Source of the DNA: Streptomyces cyaneofuscatus
GTDB taxonomy: Bacteria > Actinomycetota > Actinomycetes > Streptomycetales > Streptomycetaceae
Direction: 5' to 3'
DNA length: 64,000 bases
NCBI RefSeq assembly: GCF_000718135.1
Contig: NZ_JOEM01000024.1
Span: 42,413-106,412, forward strand
Shown here piece by piece: positions 1 through 7,962 of the stretch (positions are counted from its first letter, which is position 1; the number at the start of each line of letters is the position of its first letter). The notes beneath the pieces were generated by a model that saw only the letters and a program-made list of their open reading frames with translations, was not told the DNA's origin and did not search any database. A program made the translations under genes and the position numbers.

Positions 1-361
1 GCCGCACCTCCCGGCGCCCCGCCCCGACGCCCTCGACCAGCACCACCGGGGCCGGCTCCAGGCTGCGCGCCGGGCCGAAGCGCCGCTCGGTCCAGTCGTA
101 CGGCGCGTACCGGGCGGACTCGCCGCGCGCGAGGGGCAGGAGCACCTGGTCCCGCAGCCGCCCGACCCAGCCGAACAGCTCCTCGTGGGTGGCGAGATCG
201 TCCAGATGGAGCACCGGCGCACCACCCAGCGTCTCCGCCAGCCGCCCGGCGAACGTGCTCTTCCCTGACCCCGCGTGCCCGTCCACCGCGACGAGCCGGA
301 CCGGCCCGCAGGAGGCGGGGAGCGAGCGCAGGGTGTCGGCGTGGCGGGCCAGGTCGGTCAT
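1..361 (-). CDS. Uridine kinase-like P-loop kinase (partial, 3' end outside window)
   Basis: The first ~120 codons of a minus-strand gene start at the ATG whose complement is 359-361 and run off the left edge, so the C-terminus is missing. Near residue 30 the translation shows a P-loop (VDGHAGSGKSTFA), followed by HLDDL, the acceptor-side aspartates typical of uridine/nucleoside kinase-like P-loop proteins, and a later strand VVLVEGVGAG. Streptomyces has many short (about 200 aa) cytosolic proteins of this kind, annotated uridine kinase or ATP-binding protein; the true substrate is often unknown. The gene is divergent from the secreted peptidase at 548. Family-level call is firm; substrate is inference. 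Confidence 0.75.
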   Translation of the reverse strand, partial: MTDLARHADTLRSLPASCGPVRLVAVDGHAGSGKSTFAGRLAETLGGAPVLHLDDLATHEELFGWVGRLRDQVLLPLARGESARYAPYDWTERRFGPARSLEPAPVVLVEGVGAGRREVR

Positions 362-547
362 GGCCCCAGGGTACGGGCCCCGAGGCCGCCGCCCCGGGCC
401 CACCGCAGGTCACGCCAGTGGTCCAGACCCATATTGGTAGCGCGGCACAGGCCGAATCACTGGCCCGACCGAGCCGGGAGACGGGATAGTTGGCCCACCG
501 ATCGGCATCCGCAGCCCCACTCCCACCCATGACCGGGGGTCTCGCCC

Positions 548-1918
548 ATGACCAGTCCGACCTCACGCAGGACCGTCCTGACCGCCGCGCTCGCCACAGC
601 CGCCGCCGCGGGCACCGCAGCGGCGGCCGGACCAGCGGCAGCAGCACCGGCACCCGCATCGACGCCCTCCGCACCCCAGGCAGCCGCACCCCTCGTGGAC
701 AACCGTTTCTGGCACACGTACACCGACTGGCGCTGGGGCTCCGGCGACGGCACCCGCGTCCTCGCCGGCACCCGCCCCGGCCTGGCCATCGCCACCCCCG
801 CCGGCCGCACCGACTACACCGACCCCCACACGGGCAGGGCGGCCGCCTGGGAGTACGCCACCTGGACCTCGCCGCTCCACCGCTCCGCCGTCCCCGCCAC
901 CGAGCTGATCACCTCCTGGAACGCCCGTACGCCCGCGGGCACCTGGATCGCGATCGAGCTGAGCGCCACCTATGCCGACGGCACGGCGACCCCCTGGTTC
1001 GTGATGGGCCGCTGGGCCTCGGGCGACGGCGACATCCGCCGCACCTCGGTGGACGACCAGGGGGACCCGCACAGCTCGGTCTGGACAGACACGCTCTCCG
1101 TGGACGACGCGGCGAGCGGCGTACGGTTCACCGCGTACCGCCTCCGCCTCACCCTGTACCGCACCCCCGGCACCCGCCTCACCCCCACGGTCCGGCGCGT
1201 CGGCGCGATGGCCTCGGACATCCCCGACCGCTTCACGGTCCCGGCGACCACCCCCGCCCACGCCCGCGAACTGCGGGTCCCGCGCTACTCGCAGAACGTC
1301 CACATCGGCCAGTACCCCGAGTACGACAACGGCGGCGAGGCCTGGTGCAGCCCCACCTCCTCGCAGATGATCATCGAGTACTGGGGCCGTAAGCCCACCG
1401 CCGAGGACCTGGCCTGGGTCCGGCCGGGCCTGCCCGACCCCCAGGTCTGCCACGCCGCCCGGTACACGTACGACTACCAGTACGGCGGCTGCGGCAACTG
1501 GCCCTTCAACGCCGCCTACGCCGCCACCTACCGCGACCTGAACGCGGTCGTCACCCGCCTCGGCTCGCTCACCGACCTGGAGCGGCTGGTTCATGCCGGA
1601 ATTCCCGTCATCACCTCGCAGTCCTTCCTCCAGGAGGAGCTGCCCGGGGCGGGCTACGGGACGGCGGGCCACCTGATGACGGTGGTCGGGTTCACCCCAG
1701 GGGGTGACGTGATCGCCAACGACCCCGCCTCCCCGAGCAACGAGGCGGTACGGCGCGTCTATCCGCGGCGCGACTGGGAGAACATCTGGCTGCGCACCAA
1801 GCGCTACGACGCGAGCGGCCGGGTCAGGAGCGGTACGGGCGGGGTCTGCTACGTGTACTGGCCGTCGGGTCCGACGCCGGGGCAGCGCCGTGCGCTGCGC
1901 TCGCTCGGTCTGCTGTGA
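548..1918 (+). CDS. Secreted peptidase C39-like family protein
   Basis: 456 aa. The N-terminus carries a twin-arginine-type signal (SRRTVLTAALA, then an Ala-rich stretch to about residue 40), so export by Tat or Sec is expected. The C-terminal third is a papain-like C39-type fold: Cys267 in GEAWCSPTSSQM, His375 in GHLMTVVGF and Asp392 in ANDPA form a plausible Cys-His-Asp triad. The N-terminal ~220 residues look like a beta-rich domain found in Streptomyces homologues of unknown role. It stands alone, with no ABC transporter or bacteriocin precursor beside it, so it is more likely a secreted cell-wall or protein hydrolase than a bacteriocin leader peptidase. GGGGGT lies 7 nt before the ATG. 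The stop lies in the first copy of a 17-bp tandem repeat. Confidence 0.85.
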   Translation: MTSPTSRRTVLTAALATAAAAGTAAAAGPAAAAPAPASTPSAPQAAAPLVDNRFWHTYTDWRWGSGDGTRVLAGTRPGLAIATPAGRTDYTDPHTGRAAAWEYATWTSPLHRSAVPATELITSWNARTPAGTWIAIELSATYADGTATPWFVMGRWASGDGDIRRTSVDDQGDPHSSVWTDTLSVDDAASGVRFTAYRLRLTLYRTPGTRLTPTVRRVGAMASDIPDRFTVPATTPAHARELRVPRYSQNVHIGQYPEYDNGGEAWCSPTSSQMIIEYWGRKPTAEDLAWVRPGLPDPQVCHAARYTYDYQYGGCGNWPFNAAYAATYRDLNAVVTRLGSLTDLERLVHAGIPVITSQSFLQEELPGAGYGTAGHLMTVVGFTPGGDVIANDPASPSNEAVRRVYPRRDWENIWLRTKRYDASGRVRSGTGGVCYVYWPSGPTPGQRRALRSLGLL

Positions 1919-1960
1919 CGCCGTCCCTGCTGTGACTCCGTCCCTGCTGTGGCTCCGTCA
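1910..1960. repeat. Three tandem copies of a 17-bp unit over the peptidase stop codon
   Basis: Unit CTGCTGTGACGCCGTCC at 1910-1926, CTGCTGTGACTCCGTCC at 1927-1943 and CTGCTGTGGCTCCGTCA at 1944-1960. The TGA of the peptidase gene lies in the first copy and is re-created in the second. It looks like local slippage/duplication of the gene end; no function is visible. Confidence 0.85.
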
Positions 1961-2011
1961 AGGAGGTGTTGGGGCAGGGGAGTTGATCGGACGTTGCGAT
2001 AAGTTGACGGG

Positions 2012-2794
2012 GTGACCGACATCGAATCGCGCATCGACACGACCCGGCCGCACACCGCCCGGATATGGAACTACTGGACCGGTGGTACGGACAACTACCC
2101 CGTCGACCGGGAGGCCGGAGACCGGATCCGGGCGTTGCACCCCGGCATCGGGGAGTACGCGAAGGCGGACCGGCTGTTTCTGGGACGGGCGGTGCGCCAC
2201 CTGGCGGGGCAGGAGGGCATCCGGCAGTTCCTGGACATCGGGACGGGGCTGCCGAGCGCCGACAACACGCATGAGGTCGCCCAGCGCGTCGCCCCCGACG
2301 CGCGGGTCGTGTACGTGGACAACGACCCGCTCGTCCTGGCGCACGCCCGTGCGCTGCTGGTCGGGACGCCCGAGGGGCGCACCGACTATCTGGACGCCGA
2401 TCTGCGGGACATCGACACGATCCTGGCCGCCGCGGCGAAGACGCTCGACCTCTCGCAGCCGGTCGCGCTGATGCTGCTCGGCGTCGTCATCTTCATCGAG
2501 GACGACGAGGAGTCGTACGCCATCGTCCGCCGGCTCCTGGATGCGCTCGCCCCCGGCAGCCACCTCGTCCTGTCCCATACGGTCACCCACCCCGACATGC
2601 CGGACGTGGACGAGGCGGTGGCGTTCTGGAACGAGCACGGCACCCCGAAGCTCACCCAGCGGACCCCCGCCGCCGTCGCGCGCTACTTCGACGGCCTGGA
2701 GCTGCTGGAGCCCGGGGTGGTGTCCTGCTCCGCGTGGCGGCCGGAGACGCCGGCGGCGGACGTCGCGATGTACGCGGGCGTCGGGCGTAAGTGA
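2012..2794 (+). CDS. SAM-dependent methyltransferase (Methyltransf_19 / DUF574 family)
   Basis: 260 aa, GTG start. It opens with RIWNYWTGGTDNYPVDREAGD, the signature of the large actinobacterial Methyltransf_19 (PF04672) family, followed by the SAM-binding motif I FLDIGTGLPSADNTHEVAQ (about residues 73-90) and VVYVDNDPLVLAHARALL for motif II. These proteins are numerous in Streptomyces and almost all lack a known substrate. No Shine-Dalgarno sequence is visible; TAAGTT at 2000-2005 lies 7 to 12 nt before the GTG, where a -10 box would sit for a leaderless mRNA. The gene ends at a strong hairpin shared with the convergent PepSY gene. Methyltransferase activity is inferred from the family. Confidence 0.88.
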   Translation: MTDIESRIDTTRPHTARIWNYWTGGTDNYPVDREAGDRIRALHPGIGEYAKADRLFLGRAVRHLAGQEGIRQFLDIGTGLPSADNTHEVAQRVAPDARVVYVDNDPLVLAHARALLVGTPEGRTDYLDADLRDIDTILAAAAKTLDLSQPVALMLLGVVIFIEDDEESYAIVRRLLDALAPGSHLVLSHTVTHPDMPDVDEAVAFWNEHGTPKLTQRTPAAVARYFDGLELLEPGVVSCSAWRPETPAADVAMYAGVGRK

Positions 2795-2803
2795 CGTCAT
2801 GGT

Positions 2804-2839
2804 GAGGCGCCCGGCCGGGCGGTCCCGGCCGGGCGCCTC
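2804..2839. terminator. Bidirectional terminator hairpin
   Basis: A perfect 16-bp stem (2804-2819 with 2824-2839) and a 4-nt loop sit between two convergent genes, the methyltransferase (+) and the PepSY protein (-). No U-tract, as is usual for Streptomyces terminators. Confidence 0.8.
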
Positions 2840-2850
2840 GTACCGGACAC

Positions 2851-4392
2851 TCAGGCGGTACGCCGCTGTCGCCTGACCGCCCCCACCACCACGTCGACCA
2901 CCAGGAACCCGGCCAGGGTCACCCCCAGGACGGGCAGCGCCCAGCCCAGGGCGATGACCGCCGGGATGCCCAGGACGAGGACCGGGAGCGGGAGCCGTCG
3001 CCACGCCCCGCGCTCCGGGGCCCGGCCGACGAGCGCCCGGCGGTCGTCCCGGGTGGGGCGCCGCTGCCACCACATGCGGTAGCCCCAGACGATCACGGCC
3101 GTCAGGCCCAGGGCGACCAGCGCCAGCACGATCTGGTTGACGACCCCGAACAGCACGCCCATGTGCCCCTGCACGCCCAGCTTGCTGAGCTTGGACAGAG
3201 CCGGGTGGTCGGCCCAGTAGGTGCGCGAGGTGATCTCGCCGCTGGAAGTGTCCACCGCCACCCGGTCGTAGTGCACCGGCCAGACGTTGTCGTTCTGCGC
3301 CACGGTCCACGCGCTCGCCGCGTCCGCCGCGGGCGTGACCACCACCGTGCCCCCGAGACCCGCGTCCCGTGCCGCCGTGAGGGCCGTGTCGAAGTCGGCC
3401 GGGTCGGCGTCGGCCGTTGCTTCGCCGCCGCCGTGGCCGGCGTGGTCCGAGTGGTCCTCGACGGGGGCCTGAGCACCCGGGAGGGCGGTGTCGAGGGCCG
3501 GGGCGTTGCCGTTCGCCGCGTCCAGCAGCCGCCCGAACCGCTCACCCGCGTAGTTCGACCAGGTGAGACCGGTGGCGCTCAGGAAGAGCAGCGCCAGCGC
3601 CAGCCACACCCCGGTGGCCGCGTGCCAGCTGCGCGTCCGGCGCACCCCGCGGGCCTTGCGGTCCGGCAGCAGCGCGCCCCGGGCCGACTTCGCACGCTGT
3701 CCCCGGCTGCGCCCGAGCCACAGGACGAGGCCGCCCAGGACGGTCACCCCCAGCCAGCTCGCGGCGACCTCGGAGTACAGGCGGCCCGTCTCGCCGAGGT
3801 TGAGGTTGCGGTGGAGGTCGTCGAGCCAGGTGGTGAGGGGCGTCGACCCGAACCAGGTCGTCAGCTCACCCCGCACCTCGGCGGTGTACGGGTAGACGAA
3901 GACCGTGCGCTGCTTCTCGCCCAGCTCCGGCACCGCGAGCACCACCCGCGTGGTGTCCTCCGGGTCCGGCGGGGTGACCACCGACGCCACGGTGCCCTCG
4001 GGGTACGCCGCCCGCGCGGCGGCTATCTGCTCCGCGAGCGGACGGGGTGCGTCCCCGACCTTCTCGACCCGCAACTGGTCGCCGTACAGGAGCTGGTCGA
4101 GCTGGGGCGTGAAGGTGTAGGCCAGTCCGGTCAGCGCGGCCACCAGCAGGAAGGGGGCGACGAGCACACCGGCGTAGAAGTGCAGCCGGACCAGGAGGTG
4201 GCGTACGGCCTCCCAGGAACGGGCCGGGCGCTGCGGGTCGGAGCCGGGATCGTCGGTCGCTGCCACAGGGCCCTCCGCCGTGGCGACGGCGGGTTTCGCG
4301 AGGCCGTCCGGTCTGTCGCCGTCCGGCTCGCCCTGCGCGGTGCCGGTCGGGTCATGGTCGTTCTGCGGTATTTCTTCGGTTCTGCGAGACAT
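2851..4392 (-). CDS. PepSY-associated transmembrane protein (PepSY_TM family)
   Basis: 513 aa. The ATG at 4392 is chosen because AGGAG lies 7 nt upstream; the frame stays open further upstream but without a better start. After a charged cytoplasmic N-terminus comes a long hydrophobic helix (LLVRLHFYAGVLVAPFLLVA), a periplasmic PepSY segment, a helix at LGVTVLGGLVLWLG, further helices around WHAATGVWLALALLFLSATG and two near the C-terminus: the PepSY_TM arrangement of 4-5 helices. A His-rich loop (DHSDHAGHGGGE) lies in the large extracytoplasmic region. Family members include reductases linked to iron-siderophore and metal handling. The upstream gene at 4561 encodes a second membrane protein with a His-rich loop, suggesting a metal-related pair; the metal is not known. 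Confidence 0.82.
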   Translation of the reverse strand: MSRRTEEIPQNDHDPTGTAQGEPDGDRPDGLAKPAVATAEGPVAATDDPGSDPQRPARSWEAVRHLLVRLHFYAGVLVAPFLLVAALTGLAYTFTPQLDQLLYGDQLRVEKVGDAPRPLAEQIAAARAAYPEGTVASVVTPPDPEDTTRVVLAVPELGEKQRTVFVYPYTAEVRGELTTWFGSTPLTTWLDDLHRNLNLGETGRLYSEVAASWLGVTVLGGLVLWLGRSRGQRAKSARGALLPDRKARGVRRTRSWHAATGVWLALALLFLSATGLTWSNYAGERFGRLLDAANGNAPALDTALPGAQAPVEDHSDHAGHGGGEATADADPADFDTALTAARDAGLGGTVVVTPAADAASAWTVAQNDNVWPVHYDRVAVDTSSGEITSRTYWADHPALSKLSKLGVQGHMGVLFGVVNQIVLALVALGLTAVIVWGYRMWWQRRPTRDDRRALVGRAPERGAWRRLPLPVLVLGIPAVIALGWALPVLGVTLAGFLVVDVVVGAVRRQRRTA

Positions 4393-4560
4393 GCGTGCTC
4401 CTCGGAGGGCAGGCGGGAGGGAGACTCCGTCGACCTGCCGGTGGGGGCCGGGTTCTGCCCGGGCGGTGGGACGCGGTGGCGTTGGCGACCCGGCGGTTCC
4501 CGTACGCACGCCTCAGGGCGCCGGATCACCTCCGGCGCTCGCGGCTGGCTGCGGGGCCCG

Positions 4561-5226
4561 TCAGGCCGCAGTCGCCGCCGGCGGCCCACGCCGGAGGCAG
4601 GACCGGGCGAGGAGCGCCCCGAACCGGATCCGCGCGACCACCGGCGGCACCGGGCGCGTCCGGCGCAGGCAGGGGAGGGGAGGAGCGGTCCGGAGGGCGA
4701 CGCGGGGGACGAGCAGGGCCGCGAGGCGCCGCAGCACCCGCTCCCCGTAGATCACGAAGAGGGCCGTTCCGAGGGTGGCCGCCGCATGGGCGAGGGCCAT
4801 CCCGGGGTCCGTGGCGTGCCCGCCGTCGTGGCCGCCGGACGGCCCGGCCGCGTGGTGCTCGCGTCCGGCGGTCATGGCGGAGTGTCGGCCTCCGCCGGGC
4901 GCCGGGAGGAAGTGGAAGGCGCCGTGCAGGGCGAACTGGGTGGAGCCCAGCACCAGCGTCACGACGTCGAAGCGGCGCCGCCAGCCGCCGAAGAGCAGGG
5001 CGCCCTGGAGGCTGAGCGCGAGAAACAGGAGGGCGAGCACCCCCGCGCCGGGCAGGCGTCCGCCCGCCGCGACATGGCTGACGGCGCCGAGAAGCAGGCA
5101 GGCGGAGCCGCAGAGCAGGCCCCTGGCCGCTCGCGTCGGCCAGCCGCCCCGTGCACGCGTGGAGACAAGGTAGCCAGCCCCCTCGCGCGCTCCGACCCGG
5201 GGGTCTCCGTCACGGTCTCTTCCCAT
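4561..5226 (-). CDS. Integral membrane protein with His-rich loop
   Basis: 221 aa, ATG at 5226. Hydrophobic segments can be seen at GLLCGSACLLLGAVSHVAAG, GVLALLFLALSLQGALLFGG, VVTLVLGSTQFALHGAFHF and ALAHAAATLGTALFVIYGE, so four transmembrane helices are likely. Between helices 3 and 4 lies a His/Gly-rich loop (REHHAAGPSGGHDGGH), matching the His-rich loop of the PepSY protein encoded 168 bp downstream on the same strand. The C-terminal ~60 residues are Arg/Pro-rich. I do not recognise a named family. Proteins of this layout often sit beside PepSY_TM or copper-handling genes in actinomycetes, so a role in copper or haem/iron homeostasis is a reasonable inference only. Confidence 0.7.
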   Translation of the reverse strand: MGRDRDGDPRVGAREGAGYLVSTRARGGWPTRAARGLLCGSACLLLGAVSHVAAGGRLPGAGVLALLFLALSLQGALLFGGWRRRFDVVTLVLGSTQFALHGAFHFLPAPGGGRHSAMTAGREHHAAGPSGGHDGGHATDPGMALAHAAATLGTALFVIYGERVLRRLAALLVPRVALRTAPPLPCLRRTRPVPPVVARIRFGALLARSCLRRGPPAATAA

Positions 5227-5453
5227 GGGGCAGTAGTCGGCCAGGTGGCCGAAAAAGTTCCCGCACGCATACCGAAAAGATTCCTGTCCGAAAAGCGGCA
5301 GATCTCCCGTCCGGGCGGCGAACGTTGCCGCCGTACGAACACCGTGTTGCCCGGCTCCCGAAACGCCCGCCGCGCCTACGCGCGTGCCCTATGCTCCGAC
5401 GGCGGTGCGGCGGATACGGCACCGGCCCCTGACCCGTCATCGGAGGACCGACC

Positions 5454-5483
5454 ATGCCGAGGCCCCCGTGGTCCGCAGCGTGA
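5454..5483 (+). CDS. Nine-codon leader peptide upstream of the MFS gene
   Basis: ATG at 5454 follows GGAGG (5442-5446) at the ideal 7-nt spacing and encodes MPRPPWSAA, then TGA at 5481-5483. That stop overlaps the GTG at 5480 of the exporter gene (GTGA), so ribosomes finishing the leader are placed to start the exporter. Very short leader peptides before drug-resistance genes commonly sense ribosome stalling (established for erm and for some chloramphenicol-resistance genes); here regulation is an inference from the geometry. The exporter itself has no Shine-Dalgarno sequence of its own at this distance, which supports the coupling. Confidence 0.55.
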   Translation: MPRPPWSAA

Positions 5484-6766
5484 ACGCGCGAGCAGCCCGG
5501 ACGGCGGCCGCGACCGGCACGAGCCGCCTGCTCACCCGGCCGATGCTCCTGCTGCTCGTGGCCTCGGTCGGCGGGATGGGCGGCTTCTACCTGCTGCTGT
5601 CGGTGCTTCCTCTTTACGCGGCCACGGCCGGCGGAGGCGGCGTGGGGGCGGGGCTGACCACCGGCGCCATGATGCTGGCCACGGTCCTGGCGGAGCCCGC
5701 GGTTCCGTGGGCCCTCGCACGGTTCGGCCACCGCGCCGTGGTGGGCGCGGGCCTGCTCCTGCTCGGTCTCCCGTCGGCGGTGCTGTGCCTGTGGTCCTCG
5801 TTCCCGCTGACGCTGGGCGTCTGTCTCGCGCGCGGCGTGGGTCTGGGCATCGTCGTCGTCGCGGGGACGGCACTGGCGGCCGAACTCGCGCCGCCCGGAC
5901 GGCGGTCCGAGAGCCTGGGCCTGTACGGGGTGAGCCTGGGCGTCCCGTCGGTGCTCGGGCTGCCCGCCGGGGTCTGGCTGAGCGACCGCCTCGGCTTCGA
6001 GCCGGTCTTCCTCCTGACCGCCGCACTGACGTTGCTGGCCCTCCCGGCCGTCGCGGGGCTGCCCGCGCGGCGGGCAACCCGGGGCGAACGGCTGAGCGGA
6101 GACCCGGACGGCCGGAAGGGGGACCCGGGCGGCCGGAACGGGGAACTGGGCGGCCGGAGTGAGGACCCGGGCGTCCGTAATGGAGCCCCGGACGGCCCCC
6201 TCGGTGCCGCGGTGAACCGGTCGCTCGTCCGGCCGACGCTGATCCTGGGAGCCGCGACGTTCGCCTCCGGTGTCCTCGTCACCTTCCTGCCGCTCGCCCT
6301 GCTGGGCGGGCCGTCCCACCTGGCGGTGGTGGCCCTGCTGGTCCAGGCGTCCGTCGCGCCCCTCGCCCGCTGGGGCGCCGGGTGGTGGGGCGACCGGCAC
6401 GGGAGCTCGTCGCTGCTGCTGCCCGCGGTGCTCGCGGTCGCCCTCGGCACGGCGGGGCTCGTACGGCTGGAGAGTCCGGTGATGGTGATCGTGAGCATGG
6501 TCCTGTTCGGCGCGGGGTTCGGCGCGGTGCAGAACCTGACCCTGGCCACCATGTTCGAACGCGTCCCCCGCTCCGGATTCGGCCGGGTGAGCGTGGTCTG
6601 GAACCTCGCCTTCGACGCGGGCATGGGTCTGGGCGCGGTCGGGTTCGGACTGCTGATCGACCGGACCGGCTACCCGTGGGGTTTCGCCGTCACCGCCGTG
6701 CTCCTCCTGGCCGTCCTGGTGCCCGCCTGGCACGACAGGAGATACGTGCAGGCCGAGACCACATGA
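5480..6766 (+). CDS. MFS transporter (drug/metabolite exporter type)
   Basis: 428 aa from the GTG at 5480. Twelve hydrophobic segments in two halves: the first helix is MLLLLVASVGGMGGFYLLLS and the last AVTAVLLLAVLVPAW. The family A-like loop appears as RFGHRAVVGAGLLLLG. Other in-frame starts exist at 5384 and 5468; 5480 is preferred because its GTG overlaps the stop of the leader ORF. The cytoplasmic loop between helices 6 and 7 contains a five-fold 7-residue repeat (see separate entry). The gene converges on the LuxR-type regulator and borders the NRPS cluster, so export of the cluster product is plausible but not shown by the sequence. Confidence 0.85.
   Translation: MNARAARTAAATGTSRLLTRPMLLLLVASVGGMGGFYLLLSVLPLYAATAGGGGVGAGLTTGAMMLATVLAEPAVPWALARFGHRAVVGAGLLLLGLPSAVLCLWSSFPLTLGVCLARGVGLGIVVVAGTALAAELAPPGRRSESLGLYGVSLGVPSVLGLPAGVWLSDRLGFEPVFLLTAALTLLALPAVAGLPARRATRGERLSGDPDGRKGDPGGRNGELGGRSEDPGVRNGAPDGPLGAAVNRSLVRPTLILGAATFASGVLVTFLPLALLGGPSHLAVVALLVQASVAPLARWGAGWWGDRHGSSSLLLPAVLAVALGTAGLVRLESPVMVIVSMVLFGAGFGAVQNLTLATMFERVPRSGFGRVSVVWNLAFDAGMGLGAVGFGLLIDRTGYPWGFAVTAVLLLAVLVPAWHDRRYVQAETT
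6101..6205 (+). repeat. 21-bp tandem repeat encoding a heptapeptide repeat in the MFS central loop
   Basis: Five degenerate 21-bp units encode DPDGRKG, DPGGRNG, ELGGRSE, DPGVRNG and APDGPLG in the loop between the two six-helix halves. The repeat keeps frame, is charged and Gly-rich, and should be disordered. Confidence 0.75.
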
Positions 6767-6785
6767 GCGGCCTCCGGCGCCCGCC

Positions 6786-7811
6786 TCACTTGAGCAGCCC
6801 CCGCTGCGCGGCGAGATACCCCGCCTGGAACCTGCTCTCCGCGCCGATCGCCTCGAAGATCTCCGCCACGTACTTACGGCAGGTCCGCAGCGACACCCCG
6901 AGCCGCCGCGCGATCGTCTCGTCCCGCGCCCCCTCACTGAGCAGCCGGAGAACGGTCCGGTGCAGATCGCTCAGCTCCGCCGGTTTCGCCCGGCCGACCT
7001 CGACGGCGTGGGCCCGTCCCCAGGCATGGTCGAACGCCTCGCAGAGCAGCGTCACCACCGACCGGTCCCTGACCACGGCGGCGCCGCCGGCAACCCGGTG
7101 ATGGGGTACGAAGGCAACGGACCGGTCGACGACCATGAGCCGCCCGAACAGCTCGGCGCTCGTGCGCACATGAGCTCCCGCCGCGGTCACCCTGCTGACG
7201 TGGGAGCGGGTGGGCGGGTGGTGGAGGGACGACTCCCGGTACAGGAACCGGAGCCGGACCCCGCGGCCGAGCAACTCGACATCCCTCGCCGTGGCCGGCC
7301 CCACCTCTTCCGCCGTGCCGACCTCGCCCGGCTGCGCGCTGATCACCTCGCTCCTGCATCTGGTCATGGCCTCCTCGCTGAGCAGCGCCGCCTCCGCGGG
7401 CGAGTCGAAGACTTCGATCGCGTCCCCGCTGCGGTGGGCCGTGGAGAGGATCGAGTAGACACGGGAGAGTTCGTCGAGATTCCGCCGGGAGCCGCTCAGG
7501 TCGGCCACCTTCCGCCGCAGCCGGGATTCGGCCGACGCCAGGCCGGCCGCGGCGATCTGCGGATCGAGCGCACGCCACCGCAGGGCCGTGTCGTCCCCAG
7601 CTCTTTCGGAGCCTGTCTGTAACTCCATCAAATGTACGGAAACCAGGCTGTCCAGTGAGTCCCTGGCCTCGCACTGCGTCAACCCCAGGAGGTCAATTGT
7701 TTCAGCGATCGAAACATACCCCCGGGAAACCGACCATTTGTAAACACGAATGGCGGTCGCATTAAGCCGGTGGTCGGCCTGCGTGTCGCCGATAAAGTCG
7801 TTTCTGTCCAT
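6786..7811 (-). CDS. LuxR-family transcriptional regulator of the NRPS cluster
   Basis: 341 aa from the ATG at 7811, 4 nt after a GGGGG-type Shine-Dalgarno sequence; the frame is open further upstream but without a ribosome site. The C-terminal ~58 residues are a LuxR/GerE helix-turn-helix (LRLLSEGARDETIARRLGVS, then LRTCRKYVAEIFEAIGAESR). The N-terminus (residues about 10-60) resembles a TrmB-type winged helix (GYVSIAETIDLLGLTQCEAR). There is no response-regulator receiver domain, so control is by ligand or level rather than phosphorylation. Such TrmB-LuxR hybrids are common pathway regulators in Streptomyces. It is divergent from the NRPS gene across a 151-bp region holding an inverted repeat, which makes the NRPS its likely target. 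Confidence 0.85.
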   Translation of the reverse strand: MDRNDFIGDTQADHRLNATAIRVYKWSVSRGYVSIAETIDLLGLTQCEARDSLDSLVSVHLMELQTGSERAGDDTALRWRALDPQIAAAGLASAESRLRRKVADLSGSRRNLDELSRVYSILSTAHRSGDAIEVFDSPAEAALLSEEAMTRCRSEVISAQPGEVGTAEEVGPATARDVELLGRGVRLRFLYRESSLHHPPTRSHVSRVTAAGAHVRTSAELFGRLMVVDRSVAFVPHHRVAGGAAVVRDRSVVTLLCEAFDHAWGRAHAVEVGRAKPAELSDLHRTVLRLLSEGARDETIARRLGVSLRTCRKYVAEIFEAIGAESRFQAGYLAAQRGLLK

Positions 7812-7853
7812 CTTTACCCCCGTGCAGGTTGCTGTTTGCAGCATCATGGCCCC

Positions 7854-7917
7854 ATGGGTGGTTGAATGCAAGGTGCGGAGTGAGAGACCCTTACATGGGC
7901 ATGATTCGGCCACCCAT
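7854..7917. promoter_or_regulatory. Widely spaced inverted repeat in the luxR/NRPS intergenic region
   Basis: ATGGGTGG at 7854-7861 and its exact complement CCACCCAT at 7910-7917, 48 bp apart, both inside the divergent promoter region. They could be half-sites for the adjacent regulator; no binding motif for this family can be confirmed from sequence alone. Confidence 0.35.
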
Positions 7918-7939
7918 TCCGTGGCTCCCGAGCCCTTTT

Positions 7940-7958
7940 TTCTTTCGAGGCGAAAGAA
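7940..7958 (+). promoter_or_regulatory. Hairpin overlapping the NRPS ribosome-binding site
   Basis: TTCTTTCG-AGG-CGAAAGAA is a perfect 8-bp inverted repeat with a 3-nt loop, ending 4 nt before the NRPS ATG (7963). Its 3' arm contains the purine-rich AAAGAAG that would act as the Shine-Dalgarno sequence, so the folded mRNA would hide it. Confidence 0.5.
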
Positions 7959-7962
7959 GACC

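Noticed and set aside
1983-2005. TTGATC-N11-TAAGTT before the methyltransferase as a fourth DNA-damage promoter
   Set aside because: Lacks the required TTGTC core; only the spacing is alike.
3163-6162. A 999-codon plus-strand frame across the PepSY gene and the divergent region
   Set aside because: Arg/Pro/Gly-rich, spans two opposite genes and a promoter region; not a protein.
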